The notes under the pieces are model-generated. The model saw nothing but the letters and a program-made list of their open reading frames with translations. It made no database searches and had not been told where the DNA came from. A DNA stretch of 64,000 bases from Niebla homalea (lineage: Eukaryota > Ascomycota > Lecanoromycetes > Lecanorales > Ramalinaceae), in assembly GCA_019925105.1 (NCBI GenBank), contig JAHGAU010000028.1, positions 558,001 through 622,000 of the forward strand, in the 5' to 3' direction. A program made the translations under genes and the position numbers. The first letter of the stretch is position 1; each line of letters begins with the position of its first letter. Below are positions 12,258 to 21,609 of the stretch, in pieces.

Positions 12258-13081
12258 TCATGTGTTTCAATCTCATCATCAAACCTTTGCGGGCACCTGC
12301 TAAGACTGTCCCGACGCTAGGGTTAAAGGGCCCGGGCCATGCCGAGCTCACCCTTCATTGGATGTAATCTAACCCTAACACTAACCCATGAACCCCTAGA
12401 CATCTAGCTCCCCATATGTTGCCGCACTTCCACGAAAGTGCATCCATGAGGATTTTGGACCCCACTCAAAAGAACGGAGACTCGTGTACCAGGGCAGCTA
12501 GTTTCTCATCGTGACGACATTCTCACCCTAGCGCTTATGTTACGAGAGTACCTACTCTGCTTGTCAGGGTTGCAACTATGATAACTGATTGTGTTACTTC
12601 CATCGTCTATCAGTAAGCATGAGCGTGAGGGGAAAGCCGACCCGAAGTGATTGTGTGCCGCTTTATCACGGACATGCAAGAATCAAACTCAAATTGTCTC
12701 GTCCATCTCGTCCGACAGGACCGACCCAGCCTTCTCGCCCATCTCGCCCGTCTCGCCCGTCTCGCCCGTTTCGCCCGTCTTGCCCGTATCACCCATCAGG
12801 AAGCCGGACCCCATATTGATCTTATCTCCATACTGACCTGCATCTCCGCGATGTGACGACATGTCCGATGAGGATAATTACGTGATCTGTCACTAGCTCC
12901 ATAGTCCTCCCTACTCCAAGCCACGTGATCCATGCGAGTTGGCTTGCGAAGTCGCGGGCTCCGTCGCTCATGCTTCAATCTGTAACCGGTTAAGGGACGT
13001 TAAATCGCCTTCCCTTCGCTCGTTATACAAATTTTACTAAGCATTGATCTATCTGACCCTCGACTACCACCTTTGCTCGCC
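12258..13081. promoter_or_regulatory. Divergent promoter region of Zn2Cys6 factor and SDR
   Basis: This 820-bp interval lies between two divergent starts. It contains telomere-like TTAGGG/CCCTAA sequence (about 12315-12325 and 12370-12388), a 9-bp minisatellite (12732-12790) and CACGTG (about 12923). No gene is seen. The small frames over the minisatellite only translate the repeat. Confidence 0.5.
12732..12790. repeat. Short tandem repeat, 9-10 bp unit
   Basis: About six imperfect copies of a unit close to CTCGCCCGT run head to tail between the divergent SDR and transcription factor genes. Degenerate copies continue on both sides. In plus-strand frames the repeat reads as Ser-Arg-Pro or Ser-Pro-Val, but there is no start or domain to support coding. 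Confidence 0.8.
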
Positions 13082-13956
13082 ATGTCTGAACCAGAAATTG
13101 TTCTGATCACAGGCGGAAACACAGGCCTTGGTTTCGAGATCGTGAGAGCACTCTACAGATCTGAAAAGGAATACAATATCATCCTCGCAGGCCGCTCTCT
13201 CGCCAAGGTCGACGAAGCCATCAAATCCGCCCAGGCCGAGATTGCCTCCTCTCATAGCAAGCTCTTTCCCCTTCAAGTCGACATCGAGCACGATGGTTCC
13301 ATCATCAAAGCCTTCGAGCAAGTCCAAGCCCAATTTGGGAAAGTGGACATCTTAATCAACAACGCCGGTAAGTTTCTCGCCCTTCCCCCCCTCCCCCGAA
13401 ACATCGGGGGCTTGCAAAATTGAAACAGCCACCACACCTAGGCGCCCAACTCGATCAACTGGTCGCCGCCGGTAAGCTAAGCCGACGTGAGATGTGGAAT
13501 GCGTCCTGGAACGTCAACACCACGGGTACGCAAATCATGACTTCAACCTTCATGCCCCTCCTGCTCGCCTCCTCGCACCCCCGCCTCCTCTTCATCACCT
13601 CCGGCACCTCCACCCTCGCCGGCACAGAGAACATGGCTCTGCCCGTAAACAAATACCCACCTGCCGGCTGGCCAAAGTCTGGCTTCGCCGTCCCTGCTTA
13701 CCGCAGCGCGAAAACTGGCATGAACATGATGATGCGCGAGTGGCATCGCATGTTGCATGAGGATGGTGTTAAGGTATGGGCTGTCAGTCCTGGCTTCTTG
13801 GCTACCGGTCTGGGGGCTGGAAAAGAGGCGAATGCGAAGATGGGAGCTGTGAATCCGGCTGCTGCGGGTGGCTTTGTGAGGGATGTTGTTGAGGGAAAGA
13901 GGGATGGGGATGTGGGCAAGGTTGTCATGGCGAATGGTGTTGTGCAGGCTTGGTGA
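13082..13956 (+). CDS. Short-chain dehydrogenase/reductase
   Basis: Classical SDR of 266 aa in two exons, 13082-13367 and 13442-13956. The split glycine codon restores NNAG. The cofactor motif is TGGNTGLG (residues 10-17). NNAG is at 93-96, the catalytic Ser in ITSGTS (about 149), and YRSAK at 182-186. The ATG at 13082 follows a pyrimidine-rich leader. All catalytic residues are present. Homologues act as carbonyl reductases on small aldehydes, ketones and polyketide intermediates. It is divergent from the Zn2Cys6 factor and convergent with the MDR reductase at 14322. Confidence 0.87.
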
Positions 13957-14321
13957 TTGCGGGCAAGGAGAGCGGACGAAACATCCATTGGAGGTATTGA
14001 ACCGGGGTAGACAATCTTGCTGTCTGGGGCTCTGGCCTTTGTATCGTTCCAGAGACTGAAGTGAGTCATGATACAAGTTATGAAGCATCAGTATAACAGG
14101 GATGAAGTCTTGGCCTTGCCTGTTCTTCTTCCTTCGTTACTTATCTCCCCATTTTGCCCCTGCTCAAGATATCAATCTGACAAGACACATCGCTCAACGT
14201 CCATCTACTTCCTCGTGATCCTGCACACATGCTCGAATAGTGGATCCCTAAGATTACGTCAAGACGCACACATCTCATAAGGCCATATCTTGAACCTTGT
14301 GCAAACTGGCTCTTCCTCTAC
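13957..14321. other. Convergent intergenic region
   Basis: A 365-bp gap between two 3' ends (SDR plus, MDR reductase minus). No gene seen. It is expected to hold both polyadenylation regions. Confidence 0.5.
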
Positions 14322-15485
14322 TCACATGCCCCCAATGTTGAAGAACCTGTTGCTTTGGAATGTCACTACTAATTTTGTCCCGCTTATACCTGCTTTCAAT
14401 TTCTCCAATCCCTCCGCGATCGCCCCCATGCCTTGCCCTACAACTTGTATACGACTGGGCAGCTGATACTTCCCGTCTTTGACCAGCGATGATAGCGCCT
14501 TCATAGCGTTCTTGCCTCCAGGCACCTCAAATATTCGCCGTCCTAGCGCCATCGTCTTCTTCACATCGAATGGAATCCAGCTCTGTGCCCCTGTGACGAC
14601 CTCCCCAACCTCTTTCGGTCCAATCGAGCTCAGAGTATCATATATCTCTGGTTGTGATGCTCCGCCACCAACGACGTCTACAATCATATCCAGGCCCTTG
14701 CCTTTCGGACTTACCGATTTGACGTCCGACACGAGAGATGATGACACCTGATGAAAGCACTTTGATGCTCCCAAAGATATGAGATGCGCATGGTGCTGCG
14801 GAGAGCTGGTGGTAATAATATTTGTTGTTGGAAGTGCTAGTCGGAGCATTTGGATCGCTGCGGCGCCGACGCCAGAGCTTCCGCCGAGAACGAGGATGCA
14901 ATTGGGCTGAGGGCCGCGTGTTGCGCCCTGGGCGAGGAAGGGAAGGGGGATTCTTAAAGAGGAGTAAATGGCGGCTGCGGCTGTGCAGTAGCAGATCCTG
15001 ATATAGAAAGTCAAGCTTGCCTTTGTTTTCAAATGGACGCTTCTTGAGCTCGTATCCCTTGCATCAACAACGAACAGGAGGGTCGCTAATAATGCTAGGC
15101 CTTACGGGAGTGATGCAGCTTCCTCGTACGTCAAGTTGCTCGGCATCTTAGCTACGAACATCATCGGTACAATCGAAATCTCCTGGAAAGATGCAGATCT
15201 TGAATCGTGCCCAAACAGACTGAAAACTTCGTCCTCGGCCTTGAAGTCATCGACCCCATCTCCAACCGCATCCACTACTCCGGCACCGTCGATGCCGAGC
15301 ACAGCAGGCCAACTTTCAATCATGTGTCCCAGGTACAGCTTTTTCCAGTCTAAAGGGTTAAGGGCAACGGCTTTCAGGCGGATTGAGATCTCTCCTGGTC
15401 CTGGAACCGGCTTAGCGATAGATGCTGTTGTAAAGGGTCCACCTTTCTTGAGGGCCAGGTATTGGACACAGGTTGCTGTAGCCAT
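14322..15485 (-). CDS. Zinc-free MDR oxidoreductase (quinone reductase / trans-enoyl reductase-like)
   Basis: Medium-chain dehydrogenase/reductase, 351 aa in two exons (15485-15106 and 14997-14322, 108-bp intron). The N-terminal GroES-like domain has NPLDWK and GIDGAGVV. The NADPH-binding Rossmann motif is LGGSSGVG (164-171). The paired cysteines and histidine of zinc alcohol dehydrogenases are absent, so it belongs to the quinone-oxidoreductase or ToxD/LovC-like trans-enoyl reductase branch. A stand-alone ER normally serves a highly reducing PKS, and none is visible here. A general reductase role is therefore equally likely. Confidence 0.87.
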
Positions 15486-16230
15486 TATGTGGAAGCCTTG
15501 ACAACTTGAAGAGAATGTTTTGGGAGATAACTTGGCGACTAGATGCTGTTGCTACGTGTAAGGCCCCGTCAAGGTTTGCGGCTCCCCTTTGTGATATCGC
15601 CTGAGTTCCAGGACCACAAAGTGAATACAAAGCCACGGTCGGTTCTCGGGACAACCGGCAGCCTGTTGAGTACCCAAGCAGCTTCAGTTGCCCTATCTGT
15701 CACCTTCAGTTCTGAGTCATGAGGTCTTGATACTCACAGGAAGTGCGCGCTGATCCATATCCGACCTTGGAGTTCTCGGCGCCGTGTCGCGCGAGTGTAT
15801 CAGAGCGATAATTGGACGTCTCCGTGGATCTGCTCTATGACGAAAGCATCAGAGGTGCCTCCGGCCGGCAACGGCTGGGTGATTTTTGTATGGGCGGGAT
15901 GCTGGCGCTCCATCGGGGCACGGAATCCGAAAGACAAGTAGCAAGGTACACCAAAGAATCAAATTTTCTGCAGCCTCGGCAAATCTGCGCGGAGGCTTCT
16001 AAACCCCCCTTGTGATCATGCTCTCAATGACATGCATAATACAATGCTGGCTCTGTTGACCTCCCGAGAGGAGGCTCAGAGCCAGGAATCGAAAAGAGAA
16101 GATCCCTTCTTACATTGACAGACCACCCAGAGCCACTGCCTTGTCATCGTCTGATCGCGCGCCAAAGGCATCTTCACAGGGTGCTTCAGCTACCTGACAC
16201 CGCCTCAGCTACATCGCATCTACACTCCAA
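15486..16230. other. Divergent intergenic region
   Basis: This 745-bp interval lies between the MDR reductase (minus) and the cupin gene (plus) and presumably holds both promoters. A 67-codon frame at 15812-16015 has no motif. Nothing else is recognised. Confidence 0.5.
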
Positions 16231-16940
16231 ATGAATTCCGCACGAAGAGCCTACGCAGACACCCTCACGATAAACGATTACTCCCCCGATAAGGTTCCCT
16301 GGCGACGTTTGGGTCAATGTCAGTTCCTTTGTCCTCGCTCCAAGCACACCGCGACTGACCGGGTACAGACCTCTACCGGGTAATTGAAGATGGCAGCACG
16401 ACCCAGATACGCCTGGCCGCAATTGAATCGCTCCTCCGCCGGTGAACAATGGGGCCGGTATTTCATTTCCATGAAATGCATGACGAAGGCTTCTTCATCA
16501 AGACTGGCAAAGTACGCTTCCACTCCCCTGGCCGGGCCGACATTAATGCCAAAGCGGGCGATTTGGTCACCATTCCCATTCGCCTACCGCACCGCTTCAG
16601 CAATCCGTTCGACGAGGAGACCATCTTCGTCAATACCATCACCCCTGGTTTCTTTGTCAGATATTTTGAGTGTTTGGAGGAGATGATTGGTGAGGGCATT
16701 GAGCTCACACCTGAGGTCAATCGCGCTGCTTTGCTGAGGTTTGCTACTATTCCTTTGAGTCATGAGCAAGCGAAGCACTTGGAGGGAGACGGTACCGGCA
16801 CCAGTGCAAAGACAAAGAATGGAGGGTCGACCAGTGGAGGCGCGAATGGTGTTGCGCCAAAGTCGGCTGTGGTGCCTGAGCTGAATGTGGCGAGCCACGT
16901 CGTCGGAGAGGGTGTCTCTGAATATGGTGTTCCTGTTTAG
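16231..16940 (+). pseudogene. Cupin-domain protein with an in-frame TGA
   Basis: Two exons, 16231-16318 and 16369-16940 (50-bp intron), give one reading frame of 220 codons that ends in TAG. The metal-binding motif HFHEMHDE (codons 62-69; H62, H64, E69) and a beta-barrel follow as in small single-domain cupin dioxygenases or isomerases. The upstream exon is in the same frame, but codon 55 (16443-16445) is TGA, seven codons before the first metal histidine. The stop could come from a CGA or TGG codon by one transition, or from a pair of compensating indels, because the +1 frame reads GEQWG over the same bases. Translation from ATG 16449 would give a 163-residue protein that keeps the metal site but loses the first strands. 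Sequencing error is the other explanation. Confidence 0.6.
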
Positions 16941-17457
16941 GAGCAAGGGTTTTGGGGATTACAAGTTCGGTTTCGGGCTAGGTACAACAAGAGCCGCTTT
17001 TCCCATCGCAAGTCGCTCATGGAACTGTCATTGTTCGCTTCGAATGGTTTAGGCTGCCTATCTCATACCTTGTCATCCTGTGGTAACAACGCTCATAGGA
17101 ACATGCATGTTGAACAGCCAGATGCGCAGTCCCAATCTCAATTGCAGTAATACCCATACTTGTATTCATCGCTCATGGATTCTGTGGCAGCTCGATACAT
17201 TTTCCATTGCGGCGCAAGAAACGCGAAAAAAGTCAGGATTGCAGCTGTTTTCATGTGTCTTGCTTAACGCTTCTATTTTGACGGCTCCGTATCAAGAATT
17301 TTGGGTCAGCAAGAGGCGGGAAGATTTGGGCTTGCAGTTCATAGAGGGTGGGCGGTCTAGCTTGAGAGCTCGCAACTAAATCTCAATTACTGGAGTAGCC
17401 GCCCATGTCTCAAGGTGATTTGCCATCCCGTCCACATCCAGCCCCCGGGCTTCTCAG
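16941..17457. other. Convergent intergenic region
   Basis: A 517-bp gap between the 3' ends of the cupin (plus) and P450 (minus) genes. An open frame at 17080-17379 shows no motif. No feature supported. Confidence 0.5.
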
Positions 17458-19263
17458 TCACGCAGCATGAAGCCGGAGCTTGCACAACGGCGGCTTCGCC
17501 CAGAAGCCAAAGACCTTCTGCCCCTGCATCCAATCCCCACTCTCGTCCCGCACCAACTCCAGGTCAAACCTCAGCAGCATCCGCGCGAGAATCAGGCGCA
17601 TCTCCGCCCTCGCGAGGTTCTTACCCAAACAATCCCTCGGCCCGAACGAGAACGGCTGCAGGCACGCTCGGTTGTCCTGATCGAACGGCGGCGCATCGCG
17701 TCTGTCGGGAAGCCAGCGCTCCGGGAGAAAGTCCTCCGCGCGATAGAAATTGCCCGGGTGGTGGTAGCAGGAGAAGTGGTTGACTCCGACGCTAGTGCCG
17801 GCGGGAATGAAGGCGCCGTCGATGGTTTTACCGCCCGGGGGTACTTGGCGCGGCAGTGTTCCGGCCACAGGAGGGTATAGGCGTAGGGACTCGGACAGCA
17901 CCGCGTCTAGGTATGGGAGGTCGTTGGTGCTGGCGACGGTAGCCTCATTTTCCGACTTAAAGGTGGTGCGTAGTTCCGTTACGAGCATGGAATAAGCGGA
18001 TAAGGTCTTTAGGAGAAAGAAGGTCGCTCCGGAGAGTAACGTCGCTGTTAATTCGGATCCGGCTATGCTGAGCGAGAAAGCGTTTACGTTGATTTCAGCG
18101 CGCGATATGCCTTTTTTATCGTTAACGGTAAGGATATAATAAAGGAAGTCTTTGCGGTTAATCTCGCGGTTAATACGTCGGTCTACTATATTTATTGTTC
18201 ACTTAATATTTTGTTTGCGAGCGCCTGCTATGCTTATGGGCATAAAGAACTAATAGATGTTGTGGAGACGGTAATGGATTAACATCTGCATAAAGGTGAG
18301 TTTTTTGGAGATGGTCTCAGTGGCGCGAACGAAGGGATGATAATCGCCGTTGTCGAGGCAGCTGAAGTGTTCACCAAAGGTCAAGTCCCCAATGAGATCG
18401 AACGCTGAAGCCTTTGGATTAGCTGATCTTCCCTTGACCGGGTCTGATAGTGATGCAAGAATGCTGATTGTGAACGTGTACCAAGCAGAGATATTTATCG
18501 CCTGTGTGGTACACCGTGCAGCCAATTGCTCCCAAAGCCTATTCACATACATTGTGAGAATACCCTCCTGCTCTCGTAACGCCTTTTCCGAAAAGGCATG
18601 GGACAAGAGCCGCCTCTGGCGCACGTGGGTCTCTCGATCGGCCACGAGTATGTCTTGTGCTTGGGGTCAGCCTAAGATGTCGCTCATGATGGACCCAGGA
18701 CCGTCATTTTTGGTTGCACTCAAGCTCAACACAGATGTGATCAATCGTGTCTGAATGTTCTCTGGGCGATAGCCACGGACTAAAGCAACAAAGGGCGCTA
18801 TTGAAAGGAAGAAGCACTCACTACAAGCTCCTGTGGGCGTATGAAGTAGACCGGATCCTTTCCCATCTCAACGGTCCTGTGTCCATAGATCGTCTTCCAT
18901 GCTGAATCCGATGTGTAAGACAAATCATTTGGAGCGATGCGGACAACATGACCATACTTAGCATGAAGCTGAAGCAGGCTAGTATTGAGCTTCCCATGGT
19001 ACTGCGACCAGCACCATGGCAGTCGCGTCGCAGCCCAAAGTGAGTGGCCGGGTAAGTGCCTTAGAGGATGAAGAAAGATATTGTATACGATATGGCAGCT
19101 AAAGAAAACGACCAGCTGAAAAGATGTAGCATTAGCTCATCGTCAGTCTTTTCAAGGCTGGAAGCTTTACCAGGACGCAGCTAGCTACGATAAACACCAG
19201 AGGATTGGTGACCTTGAGCAAGCTGAAAGGCGCTGACCTATAGGACTGCCAAGGCTTATCCAT
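17458..19263 (-). pseudogene. Cytochrome P450, interrupted by three in-frame stops
   Basis: The N-terminal exon 19263-19171 encodes a membrane anchor (NPLVFIVASCVL). A 55-bp intron leads to exon 19115 and onward, with HPLRHLPG and KYGHVVRIAPNDLSYT. Further on are RRLLSHAFSEKALREQE, the I-helix-like AGSELT, ESLRLYP (ExxR), a PERW motif and the haem loop FSFGPRDCLGK with its cysteine ligand. All diagnostic P450 elements are present in order, in the benzoate-hydroxylase/isotrichodermin-hydroxylase type. The frame is broken by TGA 18669-18667, TAG 18252-18250 and TGA 18201-18199. The last two lie in a continuous frame of family-like sequence and are explained by C-to-T changes (CAG to TAG, CGA to TGA). 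The 18000-18250 part is locally AT-rich. Introns near 18830-18700 and 18470-18410 are uncertain. Probably a former tailoring hydroxylase, now inactive. Confidence 0.75.
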
Positions 19264-20109
19264 TGATCAGATGATCGAAGACTTCTTCACACTTTCTGAC
19301 TGGTTCTAACAAAAATTGCTTAACGCTAGCATCGAAAGCTGAAGGTGGCCTAAATCCACAGCGTCTGAGGGAGAAAATTTCTGTACGCCAAATTATTGAG
19401 GATTGAGAGATGGCAGCTGGTCTACCAGGTAGCGCATGGAACAAGGTGGGCATGACCAAGACGGATTATTCCGAGGATGGGGATGGATTTAGGCACATAT
19501 CTCCATTGCGTTTGGCTGCCGCTTCACCCTTTTGCTCCTGGCTCTCGGGCCCCGATTTCCGTTGAAGAACAATGACGGTCTTTAGCGCAAGCTGGGTGGA
19601 GGTAAACATATAGCAAGCCGAAAGCTTCGCTTCCGAGAAGGCGGGAGCCCGACAGGTGAGATTGGCCGAGCCAGATTGACTGATTGGTGAAATCCGACAT
19701 CTGACAGCGTCTTCGCGCACGTCTCCATGCGTGAAACCCGACATCTGACAGCGTCTTCGCGCATGTCTCTATGCGTGAAATCCGACATCTGACAGTGTCT
19801 TCGCGCATGTCTCTATGCGTGAAATCCGACATCTGACAGTGTCTTCGCGTATGTCTCTATGCATTCGTGAGAGGTTAGCTCACACACGATTTGAGCCTAG
19901 GACGAATTTCAGGTACTTTGAATGAACCAAGTGTCTCGTTGACTTGCTGGATCTCGACCACATCAAGAAGTACTTGCAACAATTTACCGTGACAAAAGTC
20001 CACTTACTACGTCCGTTCAAAAGAACTTTCTTATACCAGGCTTAAGAGTAGTCAGCCCCTTCGCCTTTTAGCAGGCAACTCATGCTTCCAACGCCATTAC
20101 AAAAGCACA
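19264..20109. promoter_or_regulatory. Divergent region between P450 and EthD genes
   Basis: An 846-bp interval between two divergent starts, expected to hold both promoters. It is occupied in part by a 44-bp tandem repeat (19687-19862). No gene is supported: the overlapping frames at 19466-19832 only translate the repeat. Confidence 0.5.
19687..19862. repeat. Four head-to-tail copies of a 44-bp repeat
   Basis: Copies begin at 19687, 19731, 19775 and 19819 with GTGAAATCCGACATCTGACA or close variants. Each contains CTTCGCGCATGTC. They differ by a few substitutions, mostly C/T. The period is exact and there are no spacers, so this is a minisatellite and not a CRISPR-like array. The unit is not a multiple of three. 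Confidence 0.92.
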
Positions 20110-20626
20110 ATGACGGACCCCTGGTCTGAGCAAAGCAACCTTTTTGCTTTGACAATCTGCGCCTACCGTAAGCCAGGTATGGATGAAGATGCCTATCATC
20201 AATACTTGACCAACAACCATGCCCCGCTTCTGAAGGACCTGATGATCCGGAATGAAATAGTTGAATATACCATGGTGAGCCTTCCGAGGATTTTGAAATG
20301 CAAAATGACTCACGAGGAACTCCGCGAAGCAACATAACTCGAGCGGAGCAAGGAAGGTGATGGATCGAATCTTTGCACGGATGCCAGAGAGTAAGATTGC
20401 AGACTACGACGCTCTCATACATATCATCTTCAAAGACCCCGAGGACCTCATCAGGTTGAGAAGTGACCCACACTACAAACTCGTGGTCATGCCCGACCAT
20501 GACAACTTCGCAGATCAACAAAGGACGACGATGGTAACTGGCTGGTATGAAAGACATATAGCTGGTGGACAACCTACCGCCAATGGTCAAAAAGGCGAAG
20601 AAAGCCTTGCCGTCCCCCATCATTGA
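20110..20626 (+). CDS. EthD-domain protein (tpcK/CTB10-type dehydratase or decarboxylase)
   Basis: A small protein of 153 aa from two exons, 20110-20274 and 20330-20626 (55-bp intron, phase 0). It is a dimeric alpha/beta-barrel family member: N-terminal LTICAYRKPGMDEDAYHQYL, central NNHAPL, then PDHDNFAD near the C-terminus. These features match the EthD family used in fungal aromatic polyketide pathways. Members there act as dehydratases or as decarboxylases of anthrone-type carboxylic acids. It lies immediately upstream of the NR-PKS on the same strand, so it is the best candidate for acting on the first released product. The gene appears intact. Confidence 0.85.
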
Positions 20627-21609
20627 GAGGCGTACTAGCCCTGCAGACTTCTCTCGCCTACCTGTTGATCTAATCAATGGAAGGCGGAATCCCTCTTAAC
20701 GCTGCCTTTGCGAGAGCGGAACTGGGAGTGGATGTCCTTGTCACTTAGAGAGATAGGGATTTGCCAGGATGGGAGAATTACATTTCGATCGCTCGCTGCT
20801 TACAGACCTTGATAAGTCAAAGATTCCAAACGTGTTGGATTCGCTCGCGAAGATTTGCCCACTAGTCCCAGAGTAGCTTAGTCTATTCTAATTACACTTT
20901 CACCTATAGATTCAGTCTTCAATTCATGATACTGTCAGGAGATATTCCACATATGCCTAGCCGGTGAGCTTCCTCGCTACTGAATGTATTCAGCTCGTGG
21001 GAGACTGCAGCGGTATCATAATGCCTCTCAGTGTGGACCAAAGAGATCGTTGCAAACTAGAAGAACGGCGCTGCATGGAGAGCGCGTTTAACAGGCTGGT
21101 ACAATGTGATTCTTTGCTAGAATCCCAATTACCATCATGATCAACCTAACTTCGAATTTGCTCCTACGAAAGATTATGATCGCCTGGAGATATGGCAGGC
21201 ATCAATGGAGACCTTCAAAGTAGACCACGTGCACCATGGAGAGTACGCAACTCTCCTGCTGGCTTAGTAAACCCATGATGATGCTGCTGCAGGTCTCGGG
21301 CTCAGGAGAAAATCGGGCAGACTCGCGAGGCGGGTTCCGTCACGCGGTCATCTCGGCACAAAAATTCCCTGAAACACCAAGTTATTGACGATGATTCCAG
21401 CGTGGGCCGGGTGCGCGATGCCACTGTCAGCCTGGCCTTATCCACTATCATAAGGCTGCTCTTCTAAGCCATGACGCGCGTTATATGGAGTTCATTGCGG
21501 TGAGCGAAGTAGTACCAAGATCGATCCCTATATATCCCACACTGCTCCAAGCAGTGGCCTTGTGAACCTCTGCTGAAGCGTTGCAATCGGTCCCCTTCCA
21601 CTGATCATT
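20627..21609 (+). promoter_or_regulatory. Upstream region of the NR-PKS
   Basis: This 983-bp interval has no recognised gene. A TATATAT run at 21529-21535, about 75 bp before the PKS start, is a plausible TATA element. I looked for the palindromic AflR consensus TCG(N5)CGA across the interval and found no exact match. A near miss with a 4-base spacer (TCGCTCGCGA) occurs at about 20841. Confidence 0.45.

Noticed and set aside
19687..19862. CRISPR-like array
   Set aside because: The copies are contiguous with no spacers and the organism is a fungus. It is a minisatellite.
20627..21609. AflR binding site TCG(N5)CGA before the PKS
   Set aside because: Every TCG in the interval was checked by eye and none has CGA after exactly five bases.
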